A stretch of 64,000 nucleotides of DNA from Natronosalvus vescus (GCF_023973145.1 NZ_CP099546.1:1302001-1366000); one strand, 5' to 3'. Positions 26,746 through 34,896 are shown, counted from the stretch's first letter. Translations and numbers: made by a program. The notes: generated by a model not told the origin, from the sequence alone.

Positions 26746-26911
26746 ATGCCGGAGTAAGGTTTGCCCGGCGGCCTAACTGTTGGGGAAGCGGCCGTCCGGA
26801 ACATCGACGGATCGTCAATATTTGCGCGAACCGCTGGAGGTTTTCTGTTGGATTGTTACATGGGTTTAAATGCCAGTTACGATATCTTGGTGGAGGGGGC
26901 AAAAGGCCATA

Positions 26912-26919
26912 GTTTATTA
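26912..26919 (+). promoter_or_regulatory. TATA box of the E1-alpha gene
   Basis: GTTTATTA stands in a GC-rich background 42 nt before the ATG at 26961, predicting a leader of roughly 15-20 nt. Confidence 0.5.
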
Positions 26920-26960
26920 GCCAGTGGGTCGACTATCCCGATAGAACGTTGGTGCACAAC

Positions 26961-28031
26961 ATGGCAAGTCACGTCGATGAAATCGTTCGAGTGTTGCCCA
27001 CGGTCGAAGACGACGAAGCCGACGAGGAGTCGCCAACACCGTTTTCCGAGGCGACGCTTCTCGAGCTGTATGAAACACAGGTACTCGCTCGAACGTTCGA
27101 CGAGAAAGCTATCAGCCTCCATCGTCAGGGGCGGATCGGCACGTACGCGCCACTGCAAGGCCAGGAAGCAGCCCAGGTGGGCGCGGCGATGGCGCTCCGC
27201 GAGGAGGACTATCTATTTCCGACCTATCGCGACCACGCGATGTATCTCACCCGCGGGCTGCCGCTCTCGGAGGTCGTCCGTCACTTGATGGGACGAGGGA
27301 ACTACGTCGACCGACAGGACGAATCTGACCTGCGAACGTTCCCGATCACGATTCCGATCGCAACGCAGTTACCACACGCCGTCGGTATCGGAATGGGCGC
27401 GAGCTACAAGGGCGACGACGTCGTCGCGATGGCGAGCCTCGGCGATGGGGCGACCTCCGAAGGGGACTTCCACGAAGCGCTCAATTTTGCGGGCGTCTTC
27501 GAGGCCCCAGCCGTCTTTTTCTGTCAGAACAACGGCTACGCGATTTCGGTGCCTCGAGAACGACAGACTGCGAGTGCGACCATCGCCCAGAAGGCCGATG
27601 CTTACGGCATCGAGGGCGTTCGGGTCGACGGCAACGACGTCCTCGCCGTCTACGACGTCGTCACCGACGCGCTGCAGCACGCTCGTTCGGGCGGCGGCGC
27701 GACACTCATCGAAGCCGTAACCTACCGTCGTGGCCCCCACACCACCACCGACGATCCGGACGTCTACCGCGACGAAGACGAGTGTGAGGAGTGGACGGAT
27801 CCGCTCGAGCGCACGCGGGGGTACCTCGAGGACGTCGTCGGCTGGACGGAAGCGGACGATCAGGAAGTTCGCGAGCGCGCACAGGAACGCGTGCAAGCCG
27901 CTGTCGAAACCGCCGAAGCCGAATCCGATCCAGAACCCGAGACGATGTTCGATCACGTCTACGCTGGCGACCATCCGCGCTACCCACACCAGCGCGAGCA
28001 GTTGCCGGACGATCCGGTCGTCAATCACTGA
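26961..28031 (+). CDS. 2-oxoacid dehydrogenase E1 component, alpha subunit
   Basis: 356-residue thiamine-diphosphate subunit of pyruvate or branched-chain 2-oxoacid dehydrogenase. TPP/Mg-binding motif: MASLGDGATSEGDFHEALNF through CQNNGYAIS, around residues 157-200. Also present are LARTFDEKAISLHRQGRIGTY at the N-terminus, FPTYRDHAMYLTRG and the phosphorylation-loop region YRRGPHTTTDDPDVYRDE. The ATG at 26961 gives MASHVDEIVRVLPT; a GTG four codons upstream is possible. No E1-beta, E2 or E3 gene lies in the window, although alpha and beta normally sit together, so this is an orphan. It may pair with subunits encoded elsewhere. Confidence 0.93.
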   Translation: MASHVDEIVRVLPTVEDDEADEESPTPFSEATLLELYETQVLARTFDEKAISLHRQGRIGTYAPLQGQEAAQVGAAMALREEDYLFPTYRDHAMYLTRGLPLSEVVRHLMGRGNYVDRQDESDLRTFPITIPIATQLPHAVGIGMGASYKGDDVVAMASLGDGATSEGDFHEALNFAGVFEAPAVFFCQNNGYAISVPRERQTASATIAQKADAYGIEGVRVDGNDVLAVYDVVTDALQHARSGGGATLIEAVTYRRGPHTTTDDPDVYRDEDECEEWTDPLERTRGYLEDVVGWTEADDQEVRERAQERVQAAVETAEAESDPEPETMFDHVYAGDHPRYPHQREQLPDDPVVNH

Positions 28032-28241
28032 TAGGGGGAACAATGTACCGCCGTTTGCCACTACGGGGTCTGCAAACGTCGGTGCGTCCCTACAACGATT
28101 CCGCTGAATCGTCGACCGTTCGCTACTGGATTCTGCCATCGAGATGCGGCCGAGGGTGCATTTCTACGCACCATGTTATTAGTCGCCTACCGGTTGTGTA
28201 CGTCCAGTACCGGGAATTAGCCTCTATTCTCGACGTTCCGA

Positions 28242-28277
28242 GGCGGATAATATACTAAGCCTTAATATGTTATCGCC
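28242..28277. promoter_or_regulatory. Imperfect dyad operator overlapping the NikR-type promoter
   Basis: GGCGGATAATATACTAAG (28242-28259) pairs as an inverted repeat with CTTAATATGTTATCGCC (28261-28277). Eleven of 13 inner positions match (ATAAYATAYTAAG) plus the outer GGCG/CGCC. The dyad covers the TATA-like sequence and ends 13 nt before the ATG of the NikR-type gene, an ideal place for autorepression. No other gene is close enough to be its obvious target. Confidence 0.65.
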
Positions 28278-28290
28278 ACTCATTTATTAT

Positions 28291-28722
28291 ATGGCCGTTG
28301 TTAGCGTCTCGATGCCGGATGCACTCCTCGAACGTCTCGATCAGTTCGCCGACGATCACGGATACACGGGTCGAAGTGAAGTCGTCAGAGAAGCCTCGCG
28401 AAACCTCCTCGGAGAGTTCGAGGACACCCGTCTCGAGGATCGGAAACTGATGGGGCTCGTCACCGTCCTGTTCGATTACGAAACGACGAACGTCGAAGAG
28501 CAGATGATGCACCTGCGCCACGAACACGAGTCGCTCGTCTCATCGAATTTCCACACCCACGTTGGGGATCACTTCTGTCTGGAGCTGTTCGTTCTCGAGG
28601 GTTCACTCGAGGAGATTTCGACGTTCGTGGGTAAGATTCGGGCGACACAGGACGTGCTGTCGGTCGACTATTCGGTCAATCCCGTCGACGGATTCGATCC
28701 GCTCTCTCACCAGCACGGATAA
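28291..28722 (+). CDS. nikR: NikR-type nickel-responsive regulator (CopG/RHH)
   Basis: 143-residue regulator with an N-terminal ribbon-helix-helix DNA-binding domain ([20 protein letters not shown], residues 3-22, then [14 protein letters not shown]) and a C-terminal ACT-like metal-sensing domain. The high-affinity nickel ligands of NikR are conserved: His77 or His79 in RHEHE, His88 and His90 in FHTHVGD, and Cys96 in [11 protein letters not shown], with the exact H-x-H-x5-C spacing. The protein should bind DNA as a tetramer with metal as cofactor. The start at 28291 follows the TATA/dyad region directly. No nickel transporter gene is adjacent, so its regulon lies elsewhere or it acts on itself. 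Confidence 0.9.
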   Translation: MAVVSVSMPDALLERLDQFADDHGYTGRSEVVREASRNLLGEFEDTRLEDRKLMGLVTVLFDYETTNVEEQMMHLRHEHESLVSSNFHTHVGDHFCLELFVLEGSLEEISTFVGKIRATQDVLSVDYSVNPVDGFDPLSHQHG

Positions 28723-28730
28723 CGTCGCGG

Positions 28731-28735
28731 TTTTT
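28731..28735 (+). terminator. T-tract terminator after the NikR-type gene
   Basis: GCGGTTTTTGCGG occurs 9-13 nt after the stop codon, a plausible archaeal stop signal for transcription. Confidence 0.4.
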
Positions 28736-28790
28736 GCGGTGGCAGGCTGTCGTTTCGAAGTGTTCGACGAGTGCTCCCGTGTAACCGGTC

Positions 28791-28967
28791 TCACTTCGTT
28801 TGAGAATCTGACTCAGTGACGGACTCGAACTCCACACTGCCACACCGGCACCCGTTCTTTTGACCGATCGGATGAATACTGTTATCCGGGAGAACCCAGG
28901 CAGAATACACAGACCCACATTCACAACACCGTGCAGCCGTCTTTACCCAGTCGTCTTTCCCCTTCAT
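28791..28967 (-). CDS. Tiny zinc-ribbon protein (58 aa)
   Basis: The minus strand from the ATG at 28967 reads MKGKDDWVKTAARCCECGSV and ends at a TGA at 28791. Two metal-binding knuckles, CCECGS and CRCGS, lie 22-23 residues apart with a short basic N-terminus and acidic tail. This is the layout of the small CPxCG-type zinc-finger proteins abundant in haloarchaea, some of which influence motility, biofilm or stress phenotypes. It is too short for default gene calling. The frame is free of alternatives, and a 16-bp palindrome containing TATATA lies 72 nt upstream as a possible promoter. Confidence 0.72.
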   Translation of the reverse strand: MKGKDDWVKTAARCCECGSVYSAWVLPDNSIHPIGQKNGCRCGSVEFESVTESDSQTK

Positions 28968-29038
28968 GTCTCTCGGTTTCGTCGCGAACTGACCGTGTCC
29001 GTAAACGCAGTATCCGAGGGGAACGACAAGACGCCGTT

Positions 29039-29054
29039 GGTTGTATATACAACC
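29039..29054. promoter_or_regulatory. 16-bp perfect palindrome containing TATATA
   Basis: GGTTGTATATACAACC is its own reverse complement. It lies between the Bat-type regulator gene (stop at 29075, minus) and the zinc-ribbon gene (ATG at 28967, minus), 72 nt before the latter. A TATA element embedded in a perfect dyad suggests a promoter that doubles as an operator. Confidence 0.5.
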
Positions 29055-29074
29055 CTTGATGTGTGTCGGGTCGG

Positions 29075-29737
29075 TTAGCCGTCGTCTGAACGCGTGATCG
29101 CAATAGTACTCGTAATGAGGTTCTTGTGTGCCACGTGCAGTCGCTTCGAGAGCGCCTGCTGGGAGATTCCTAACATGGCAGCCAGCTCAGTCATCGTCGC
29201 GCGTTGTGGCACCTCGTAGTAGCCGGCCTCGAGGGCGGCAAGCAGCGTGTTTCGCTGTGTTGATGAGAGTTCGAATTGGGCACTCGCCATCGGTTGATTT
29301 TGCTCCTGGAGGTGCAGCAGTTCGAACCGAATGTCGTGTTCAGAACAGTAGGCACGAAAGGCAGCGAGATTCTCGTGGTCATCGAATCGCATCCGCAACT
29401 CCCATCGACCGTCCTTTCCGACCGCTTTGAGTAGCGTTGCGCCGATTTCGAGATAGGCGGTGACGATCGATTCGACGTTCTTCGTCCACTCGGCTCGATA
29501 CAGTTTCGAATCGTCCACCTCGTCGATAACGGTGGCGTGGTTCACCGAGCCATCCGCTTCGAACGCCTCCTCGAATGCCTCGAAGTCACCACCGGTGACC
29601 CAGAAATACGGCATGATCCGATCCTCCATCGTCGCGACCACCCGCTCGACTTCGACGACCATCTCGGGAGCGGCGGCGAGCACGTGATCTAAAGCGAAGT
29701 CGTCGGATGTGACGGCGATCTCCGCGATGAAGCTCAT
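29075..29737 (-). CDS. Bat-type HTH_10 transcriptional regulator
   Basis: 220-residue protein starting MSFIAEIAVTSDDFALDHVL. The N-terminal 155 residues form the helper domain seen in many haloarchaeal bacterio-opsin-activator-like proteins (APEMVVEVERVVATMEDRIM, PYFWVTGGDFEAFEEAF). The C-terminal HTH reads LSSTQRNTLLAALEAGYYEV, then ATMTELAAMLGISQQALSKRL. It is one of four regulators of this type in the window and is closest in layout to the one at 43336-43983. The divergent gene is cbiX (30098), across 360 bp, so a regulatory link is possible but unproven. Confidence 0.9.
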   Translation of the reverse strand: MSFIAEIAVTSDDFALDHVLAAAPEMVVEVERVVATMEDRIMPYFWVTGGDFEAFEEAFEADGSVNHATVIDEVDDSKLYRAEWTKNVESIVTAYLEIGATLLKAVGKDGRWELRMRFDDHENLAAFRAYCSEHDIRFELLHLQEQNQPMASAQFELSSTQRNTLLAALEAGYYEVPQRATMTELAAMLGISQQALSKRLHVAHKNLITSTIAITRSDDG

Positions 29738-30097
29738 AACTGGCGGGTTCAATGGTGGGTCGAATAAATACGTATGATCGAGCCAAATCTTCGAGACACG
29801 TCGTAGACGGTTGTAGGCGTACCTCTCTATGCAGGTTGGGACACACGAAATGGTGAAACGAAGGGCTGGTCACTCGCGGGTATCACGCCCGCAGGAGCAA
29901 CGAGGGGGGAGTGTTGCCCGGTGGAACTGACCACCGCGAGTGTACTTTCACCAATACGGGGTAGTTACGAAAGCGTTAGTCCAAAATATTTTGGCATCTC
30001 TCGAACGGATATCGGTCGACCGGGAGCACGTTCAGCCGAATCAGCAACGGAATCCGACAGCGAAGTCGATAAACCGCCGCCGCCCCAACCCTCATCT
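29738..30097. other. Divergent intergenic region between a Bat-type regulator gene and cbiX
   Basis: About 360 bp. An AT-rich stretch at 29763-29780 (GAATAAATACGTATGATC) is probably the regulator promoter. A 14-bp perfect palindrome lies at 29981-29994 on the cbiX side. The open frame that continues upstream of cbiX through this region has atypical composition and is unlikely to be translated. No RNA gene was seen. Confidence 0.55.
29981..29994. promoter_or_regulatory. 14-bp perfect palindrome upstream of cbiX
   Basis: CCAAAATATTTTGG is its own reverse complement, 104 nt before the cbiX ATG. The AT core could be a TATA element, giving an untranslated leader of about 80 nt, and the symmetry suggests a dimeric regulator. 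Confidence 0.45.
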
Positions 30098-30973
30098 ATG
30101 CAAGCGCTGGTCATCGTGGCACACGGCTCACACTTGAATCCGGGGTCAGCACAGCCGACGTACGACCATGCGGATACGATCCGTGATACGGGTGCCTTCG
30201 ACGAAGTTCGCGAAGCGTTCTGGAAGGAAGAACCACACTTTCGGGAGGTGATTCGCACCGTCGAATCCGACGAGGTGTTCGTCGTCCCGTTGTTCATCAG
30301 CGAGGGGTACTTCACCGAACAGGTGATACCCCGCGAACTCCGCCTCGAGGGCTGGGATCCCGACCTGTGGGACTCGGACGGTACCGACGCCAGCGACGTG
30401 TCACTCGCGGTTGGCGACGCGGAGAAGGTCGTCCACTACTGTGGCCCCGTCGGGACGCACGACGCGATGACGGACGTCATCGTCCAGCGAGCGGAGACCG
30501 TCACCGGTGACAGTGACGTTGGAGAGGGGTTCGGCCTCGCTGTCGTCGGACACGGCACCGAACGGAACGAGAACTCCGCGAAGGCAATCGAGTACCACAC
30601 AGAGCGCATTCGAGATCTCGATCGATTCGACGAGGTCGAGGCGCTGTACATGGACGAGGAACCCGAAATCGACGACGTCACCGATTACACGGACGCCAAG
30701 GACATCGTCGTCGTCCCGCTGTTCGTCGCGGACGGCTTTCACACCCAGGAGGACATCCCCGAGGATATGGGATTGACCGACGATTTCCGCGAGGGGTGGG
30801 ACATCCCGGGGGAGGTCGACGGCCAGCGGATCTGGTACGCAGGCGCAGTCGGCACCGAAGCGTTCATGGCCGACGTGATTCTCGAGCGGGCTGCCGACGC
30901 GGGTGCGGAACTCGGCGACGCGCTCGAGCAGGTACAGGCACGAACCGGTGGCACGCCAGCGACGGGTGACTGA
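30098..30973 (+). CDS. cbiX: CbiX-type chelatase, two-domain (sirohydrochlorin cobaltochelatase family)
   Basis: 291-residue protein starting MQALVIVAHGSHLNPGSAQP. It is a tandem duplication of the CbiX fold: the first copy has the catalytic-type VAHGSH and VVPLFISEGYFTEQVIP, the second VVGHGTERN and VVPLFVADGFHTQEDIP. CbiX inserts Co2+ into sirohydrochlorin in anaerobic cobalamin synthesis; related enzymes insert Ni or Fe, so the metal is not certain. The next gene starts 3 nt after the stop and encodes the DR2241-family protein, a pairing consistent with a shared operon. A frame extension upstream to 29921 is rejected because it lacks family similarity. Confidence 0.92.
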   Translation: MQALVIVAHGSHLNPGSAQPTYDHADTIRDTGAFDEVREAFWKEEPHFREVIRTVESDEVFVVPLFISEGYFTEQVIPRELRLEGWDPDLWDSDGTDASDVSLAVGDAEKVVHYCGPVGTHDAMTDVIVQRAETVTGDSDVGEGFGLAVVGHGTERNENSAKAIEYHTERIRDLDRFDEVEALYMDEEPEIDDVTDYTDAKDIVVVPLFVADGFHTQEDIPEDMGLTDDFREGWDIPGEVDGQRIWYAGAVGTEAFMADVILERAADAGAELGDALEQVQARTGGTPATGD

Positions 30974-30976
30974 TCG

Positions 30977-32176
30977 ATGCCGGGACAGCGTGACGGGATG
31001 CGCTCGGAACTGGAACTCACCGATGCGGTAGGCGAGGCCGTCCTCGAGGCGGTTCGCGAGACCGACAACGCCACCACCGCGATCGATTTCGACGGCCTTC
31101 GTATCGGTCAGGACGAGGACGGCTACGTCCTCGAGACACCGGAGACGGCCCACGACGGACTCACCGAGGCCGACCTGGCCGCGGCGCTCGAGTCTGCGGC
31201 CCCCTACGTCACCAACTGGCACTTCTGGGAGCGGACGGTCGGTGGCGAGGGAACCGCCAGACGGGCGTTTTTACGCTGGGCGGAGGGTGCCTCGTTCGAT
31301 ACCGACGGTGGAGCCAGTGACGACTCGTCCGACCCCGATTCGGTGTTGCTCGAACGCCACGACGCTCTCGAGTCCGCGTCCGGCGTCGTGCGCCACTGGG
31401 GCGAACTCGAGCTGCGGACGCGACTAGCCGACGCCGAGATCGACCAGCGCGGCGAACCCGGCGGCCGGGTCTACGAAATCCGCCACGTCGACGACAGCGC
31501 CGAACCGCTCGACGGCCTCGAGCGATACGATGATCCGCGCGAGGCCCGCGACCTCGTCACCTACGACGACCGTGGTCGCTACCGGCCGCTGAAGACCGCA
31601 CCCAGCCTGGTATCGGGCTGGTGTTTCGACGACCTCTCGAGCAGCGAGTTCGTCGAGACGATTCGCGCGATCTACCCCGCGACGATCGCCAACTGGCACC
31701 GCGAACAGCGGGGACGACTCGACGTCGACCACTGGATCGAGACGGCCGAGCGCCAGAGCGGCATCTACGACGTGATCGACGAACTGCCGCGGGAGGCCCT
31801 CGAGTGGGTGACCGAGGCCTGTTGTGTCGACTCCCAGTGTCTGAAGCGCCGGAAGTGGCACTTTGACGAGGACGACGAGCTATCGACACCCGGTGGCGAC
31901 GGCGAGTTCCCCTGCCGGGAACCGTGTTCGCTGGTCATCGCCGCGGCTCGAAAGTGGACGATCCTCGAGTCCGAGAATGAGAAGACGTGGGAACTCGAGT
32001 TGACGACGAGCGAGATGAACCAGTTGGCCGAAATCGTGGACGCCGTCGCGGATGGCCGGGTCGACGAGATTCGGGAAGCGGACGTCTACGACGGCGCGAA
32101 TCGCTATCGGGCACGGTACTTGCGAGCGAAGCGGTTGACGGACGGTTCGCTGGACGCAGACCAAACGGACGACTGA
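30977..32176 (+). CDS. DR2241-family protein with C-terminal Cys cluster
   Basis: 399-residue protein; an internal ATG at codon 8 (MRSELELTDAVGEAVLEAVR) may be the true start. An N-terminal alpha/beta region with APYVTNWHFWERTVGG is followed by RRAFLRWAEG. The C-terminal part holds Cys residues in CCVDSQCLKRRKWHF and FPCREPCSLV, which look like an iron-sulfur or zinc site. The family is named after a Deinococcus protein and is commonly encoded beside cbiX in haloarchaea. A role as partner or reductant in metal-tetrapyrrole synthesis is therefore inferred. It is translationally close to cbiX, with a 3-nt gap. Confidence 0.85.
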   Translation: MPGQRDGMRSELELTDAVGEAVLEAVRETDNATTAIDFDGLRIGQDEDGYVLETPETAHDGLTEADLAAALESAAPYVTNWHFWERTVGGEGTARRAFLRWAEGASFDTDGGASDDSSDPDSVLLERHDALESASGVVRHWGELELRTRLADAEIDQRGEPGGRVYEIRHVDDSAEPLDGLERYDDPREARDLVTYDDRGRYRPLKTAPSLVSGWCFDDLSSSEFVETIRAIYPATIANWHREQRGRLDVDHWIETAERQSGIYDVIDELPREALEWVTEACCVDSQCLKRRKWHFDEDDELSTPGGDGEFPCREPCSLVIAAARKWTILESENEKTWELELTTSEMNQLAEIVDAVADGRVDEIREADVYDGANRYRARYLRAKRLTDGSLDADQTDD

Positions 32177-32273
32177 GTCGCTCGCATATTGCTGGCTGCG
32201 TGGATCTCGAGTTAGCCCGACGTTTCGGCTACCAGTCGGTGACGGGCGCCGCCTTCACCGACCGCTCCCCCGC

Positions 32274-32840
32274 TTACCACTCCTCGCCGAGAGCCGCTTT
32301 TACCCCACCGTAGCCGCTCGAGCACGTCCAGGTGCGGCCGCTGTCGCTGTGTTCGACCGTGTAATCCGCTCCGCACGAACCACACCGGTACCGTTCGGGC
32401 GTCGTCACGGGCTTCGAGGCTCGGTGGCGGGTCGCCCGCCAGTCACAGCTCTCGTTCTGACACCGGAGGACGTACCGAGGCTCGGTGAACGAGGGACAGT
32501 GACGCGGTGCCTCGAGACGGGCGGCGACGCGGCGAAATCGCTCCCCGTGGCCGGATTCGCCGAACTGCTGGTACTCCCAGGCGTGGATCAGTTCGTGGCG
32601 GACGACCGACGCAAACGTCTCCCACTCGTAGGCCTCGTATGCCGCCCGCGAGAGGACGATCGTCGCCACCTCGCGAGAGTGCTCCCACCGGCAGAGTCCT
32701 GCGCGTCGCTTCGCTCGGGCGGACACCGCCCACTCGAGGTGATCCCAGTCGACGTCGATGTCGACGGTTCGAGCGTGAATGCGCGCTCGCGCGAGGAGTT
32801 CGTCGTCGACGGTTAACGGTTCGGTATCTGCGTCGCTCAC
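32274..32840 (-). CDS. SprT-like zinc metalloprotease
   Basis: 188-residue protein with a GTG start at 32840 (SDADTEPLTVDDELLARARI). The zinc-metalloprotease motif RHELIHAWEY lies near residues 81-90 and a C-terminal zinc ribbon uses LRCQNESC and RCGSCG. This is the architecture of SprT/Spartan-like proteases, which in eukaryotes cut DNA-protein crosslinks; the archaeal role is not established. The start lies 12 nt after the stop of the upstream membrane protein gene, so the two are co-transcribed. A much longer frame reading into that gene is rejected. Confidence 0.88.
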   Translation of the reverse strand: MSDADTEPLTVDDELLARARIHARTVDIDVDWDHLEWAVSARAKRRAGLCRWEHSREVATIVLSRAAYEAYEWETFASVVRHELIHAWEYQQFGESGHGERFRRVAARLEAPRHCPSFTEPRYVLRCQNESCDWRATRHRASKPVTTPERYRCGSCGADYTVEHSDSGRTWTCSSGYGGVKAALGEEW

Positions 32841-32851
32841 GGATCGATCAC

Positions 32852-33337
32852 TTACAGTCCGATGGCTCGCTGGGCCGGTTCGGTCACCCAGTGATGGGCT
32901 TCGTACAGGATGGCCGCGGCGATCACCAGTTCGCCCACGGTGACCAACACGGTGACCAGGTCGGACTGTCTGCTCGAGACCGCGACCCCGACAGGCAGTC
33001 CGAACTCCTTTTTCCAGACCGGGTAGAACAGCGCGATGCCGCGCTTGCTCCCGGCGACGTCGAGGATGTAGTGGGTCAACACGCCCAGCCAGACCCACTC
33101 GAGGTTGCCGAAGTAGAACGGAAACAGTGCAAATCCGACGAAAATCGGCAGATTGTGGAGGGTCTTGCGGTGGCGACCGAAGGCGGTGTCGACGTCGGGA
33201 AAGAGGGCTCCCAGGGTTACCGGCACCCCAATTTCGATCACGGTGGCGAAGGTGGCTTCGTCACCGGCTGGCTCGATGAGATATGCCAGCCCGATGCTCA
33301 ACAGCACAGCGTTGAGCACGTGTCCTTTCTTGTTCAT
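32852..33337 (-). CDS. DUF457/YdjM-like membrane metal-dependent hydrolase
   Basis: 161-residue membrane protein starting MNKKGHVLNAVLLSIGLAYL. Four to five hydrophobic segments are interspersed with the conserved histidine/acid motifs of the family: GALFPDVDTAFGRHRKTLHN and GVLTHYILDVAGSKRG. Members are annotated as inner-membrane metal-dependent hydrolases, though the chemistry is poorly known. It is the first gene of a two-gene operon with the SprT-like protease, and divergent from the RAM-domain gene at 33527. Confidence 0.88.
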   Translation of the reverse strand: MNKKGHVLNAVLLSIGLAYLIEPAGDEATFATVIEIGVPVTLGALFPDVDTAFGRHRKTLHNLPIFVGFALFPFYFGNLEWVWLGVLTHYILDVAGSKRGIALFYPVWKKEFGLPVGVAVSSRQSDLVTVLVTVGELVIAAAILYEAHHWVTEPAQRAIGL

Positions 33338-33526
33338 CGACTTCGACTGTGTAGCCGACCACGAAAAACCTGTCCTCGTGACTGTCCCGCCCCGGGTGGG
33401 TTTCGGCCACGGCGCAGCGGCCGTGTTGGCGGGGGTACTGGTCAGCGTATTCGAGGGAGTATCTGCGCACGACCCCGACGGGCGGGCAAACACTTTAGTC
33501 GTGTCAGGGAGTACCACACCTCCGAA

Positions 33527-33757
33527 ATGGTTCACGCGTTCATTATGGTGAAAACCGCCGCCGGGAAGTCGGAGGGACTGCTCGCGGACATCCGCGGCCT
33601 CGAGAAGGTGACCGGTGCCCACATCGTCGCCGGTAACTACGACATCATCGCCGAAGTCGATGCTCCCGAGGTGTACGATGTCTTGCACGCCGCCTCCGGT
33701 GAGGTGCAAAGCCTGGAAGGCGTCACTGAGACGAAAACGTACATCGCGATGGATTGA
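33527..33757 (+). CDS. Stand-alone RAM (Lrp/AsnC ligand-binding) domain protein
   Basis: 76-residue protein, MVHAFIMVKTAAGKSEGLLA through VTETKTYIAMD. It is a complete ligand-binding/oligomerisation domain of Lrp/AsnC regulators without the DNA-binding HTH. GAHIVAGNYDIIAEVDAPEV matches the core strands. Such stand-alone domains bind amino acids or modulate full-length Lrp partners. A TATA-like ACTTTAGTC lies about 28-36 nt before the ATG. Confidence 0.92.
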   Translation: MVHAFIMVKTAAGKSEGLLADIRGLEKVTGAHIVAGNYDIIAEVDAPEVYDVLHAASGEVQSLEGVTETKTYIAMD

Positions 33758-33990
33758 TGCCTCGAGGCGTTCACAGTGTGTGGGCTCTTCCCACCCCTAT
33801 ATTACGTTAATTGTAGAATATTACTATAACAAAGATACCTTTGCGTCTGTGACGCCTTTACGTTCGATACGAACGCTGGCCGATTTTCGACTCGCCCGAG
33901 ACCTGATTCACCAGGTTGAGGCATCCGATAGTTCGGTGTCCCTGTCTGGCCGATACCACGTGTACACAGTGGACGAACTTTCCCTGACGC

Positions 33991-34551
33991 TCACAACCGC
34001 GGGTCGCTTCGGCCGGAACCTTCATCTCGAGGCCCACTGCTACCCGTTTCCGCCTCACGGCCCGCCTGCTGGGCATTCGTGAGCAACGCGGCAGCCGACC
34101 CGCGATAGCTGTAGCCGGGGATAATGCCCTGGGCGTAGGTTCCCTCCACGTACTCGATCAGGGTCTTGGCGTCGTCGACCCCCTCGGTGGCATCCCAGGC
34201 GACGTACTCGAGGATCACACGCACCTCGCCCGCGGCCAGATCCCGCTCGATCCGGGGAGTGTCGTGCGTGCTCGTCTGTGCGACCGAAAAGATGTCCTCG
34301 AGTCGCCGCTCGAACGTTTCGAACCAGCCGTCTTCGACGACGGGGGCGACGTCGTCGTCGGTCGCCGCATCGAGCGTTGGCATCACGACGGTCACGGTGA
34401 ATTCGCCGTTACGCTCGCCGTCAGCGGATGTGGCCGTCACGGTCGTTTCGAACACCGTCGTCTCGAGTGCGTAGGCGTGTTCGTCGTCGATCGGTGTGAA
34501 CGCCTCGTGGCCCTCCAGGGCGTCGTCGACTGGCGGTGGTAACGCTGTCAT
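33991..34551 (-). CDS. Haloarchaeal DUF5813-like protein
   Basis: 186-residue acidic protein starting MTALPPPVDDALEGHEAFTP (a longer frame adds seven residues). It has a beta-rich N-terminal half (YALETTVFETTVTATS, GEFTVTVVMPTL) and a helical middle (DGWFETFERRLEDIFSVAQ). A region EVRVILEYVAWDATEGVDDA with YVEGTYAQGIIPGYSYRGSA follows, then a low-complexity tail. I believe it belongs to the haloarchaeal DUF5813 family; the function is unknown. No cysteines, signal or membrane segments are seen. Confidence 0.82.
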   Translation of the reverse strand: MTALPPPVDDALEGHEAFTPIDDEHAYALETTVFETTVTATSADGERNGEFTVTVVMPTLDAATDDDVAPVVEDGWFETFERRLEDIFSVAQTSTHDTPRIERDLAAGEVRVILEYVAWDATEGVDDAKTLIEYVEGTYAQGIIPGYSYRGSAAALLTNAQQAGREAETGSSGPRDEGSGRSDPRL

Positions 34552-34758
34552 TGATCGAATGAGGCTCGTCACGAAAAAGGGTGTTACGTTCTCGCCTCCA
34601 CTCGAGGCTGGATGGGGGGCCGGACGAGGCCGGATAAACGAGAGGCGATCGTTCGCCGAATCAAGACCATCGGTGGCTGTTTGGTTTCGGTGTATAATTC
34701 CTGGTTAAGCGGTTTACGAGACGTATAACTACAACGGTTTCCCCCATGAGTCGGTGGT

Positions 34759-34896
34759 ATGGCACTCGATAAATACGCTGCAGAAAAACGTCGCTTCGCT
34801 CGCTTGCTCGGTACAGATGGTGAACACGGTTCAGGGCTCCCGATCGGTGAGCAGACCGAATCGACGGATCGGCCGGCAGTCACCGCAGACGATTAA
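34759..34896 (+). CDS. Possible 45-residue protein
   Basis: ATG at 34759 opens MALDKYAAEKRRFARLLGTD and ends at a TAA at 34894-34896, overlapping the convergent stop of the next gene by a few bases (shared TTAA). A basic helix is followed by an acidic, Thr/Asp-rich tail, a common haloarchaeal small-protein layout. The third-position GC is lower than in neighbouring genes. No family is recognised; it could be spurious. Confidence 0.4.
   Translation: MALDKYAAEKRRFARLLGTDGEHGSGLPIGEQTESTDRPAVTADD

Noticed and set aside
24412-26757. 781-codon plus-strand frame
   Set aside because: It is antisense to the NAD-kinase-like and M28 genes, which have family motifs; the plus product has none.
33615-34082. 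Plus-strand frame with a patch resembling a folded protein (near 33880-34000)
   Set aside because: It overlaps the RAM-domain gene in another frame and the DUF5813-like gene antisense, with no family support.
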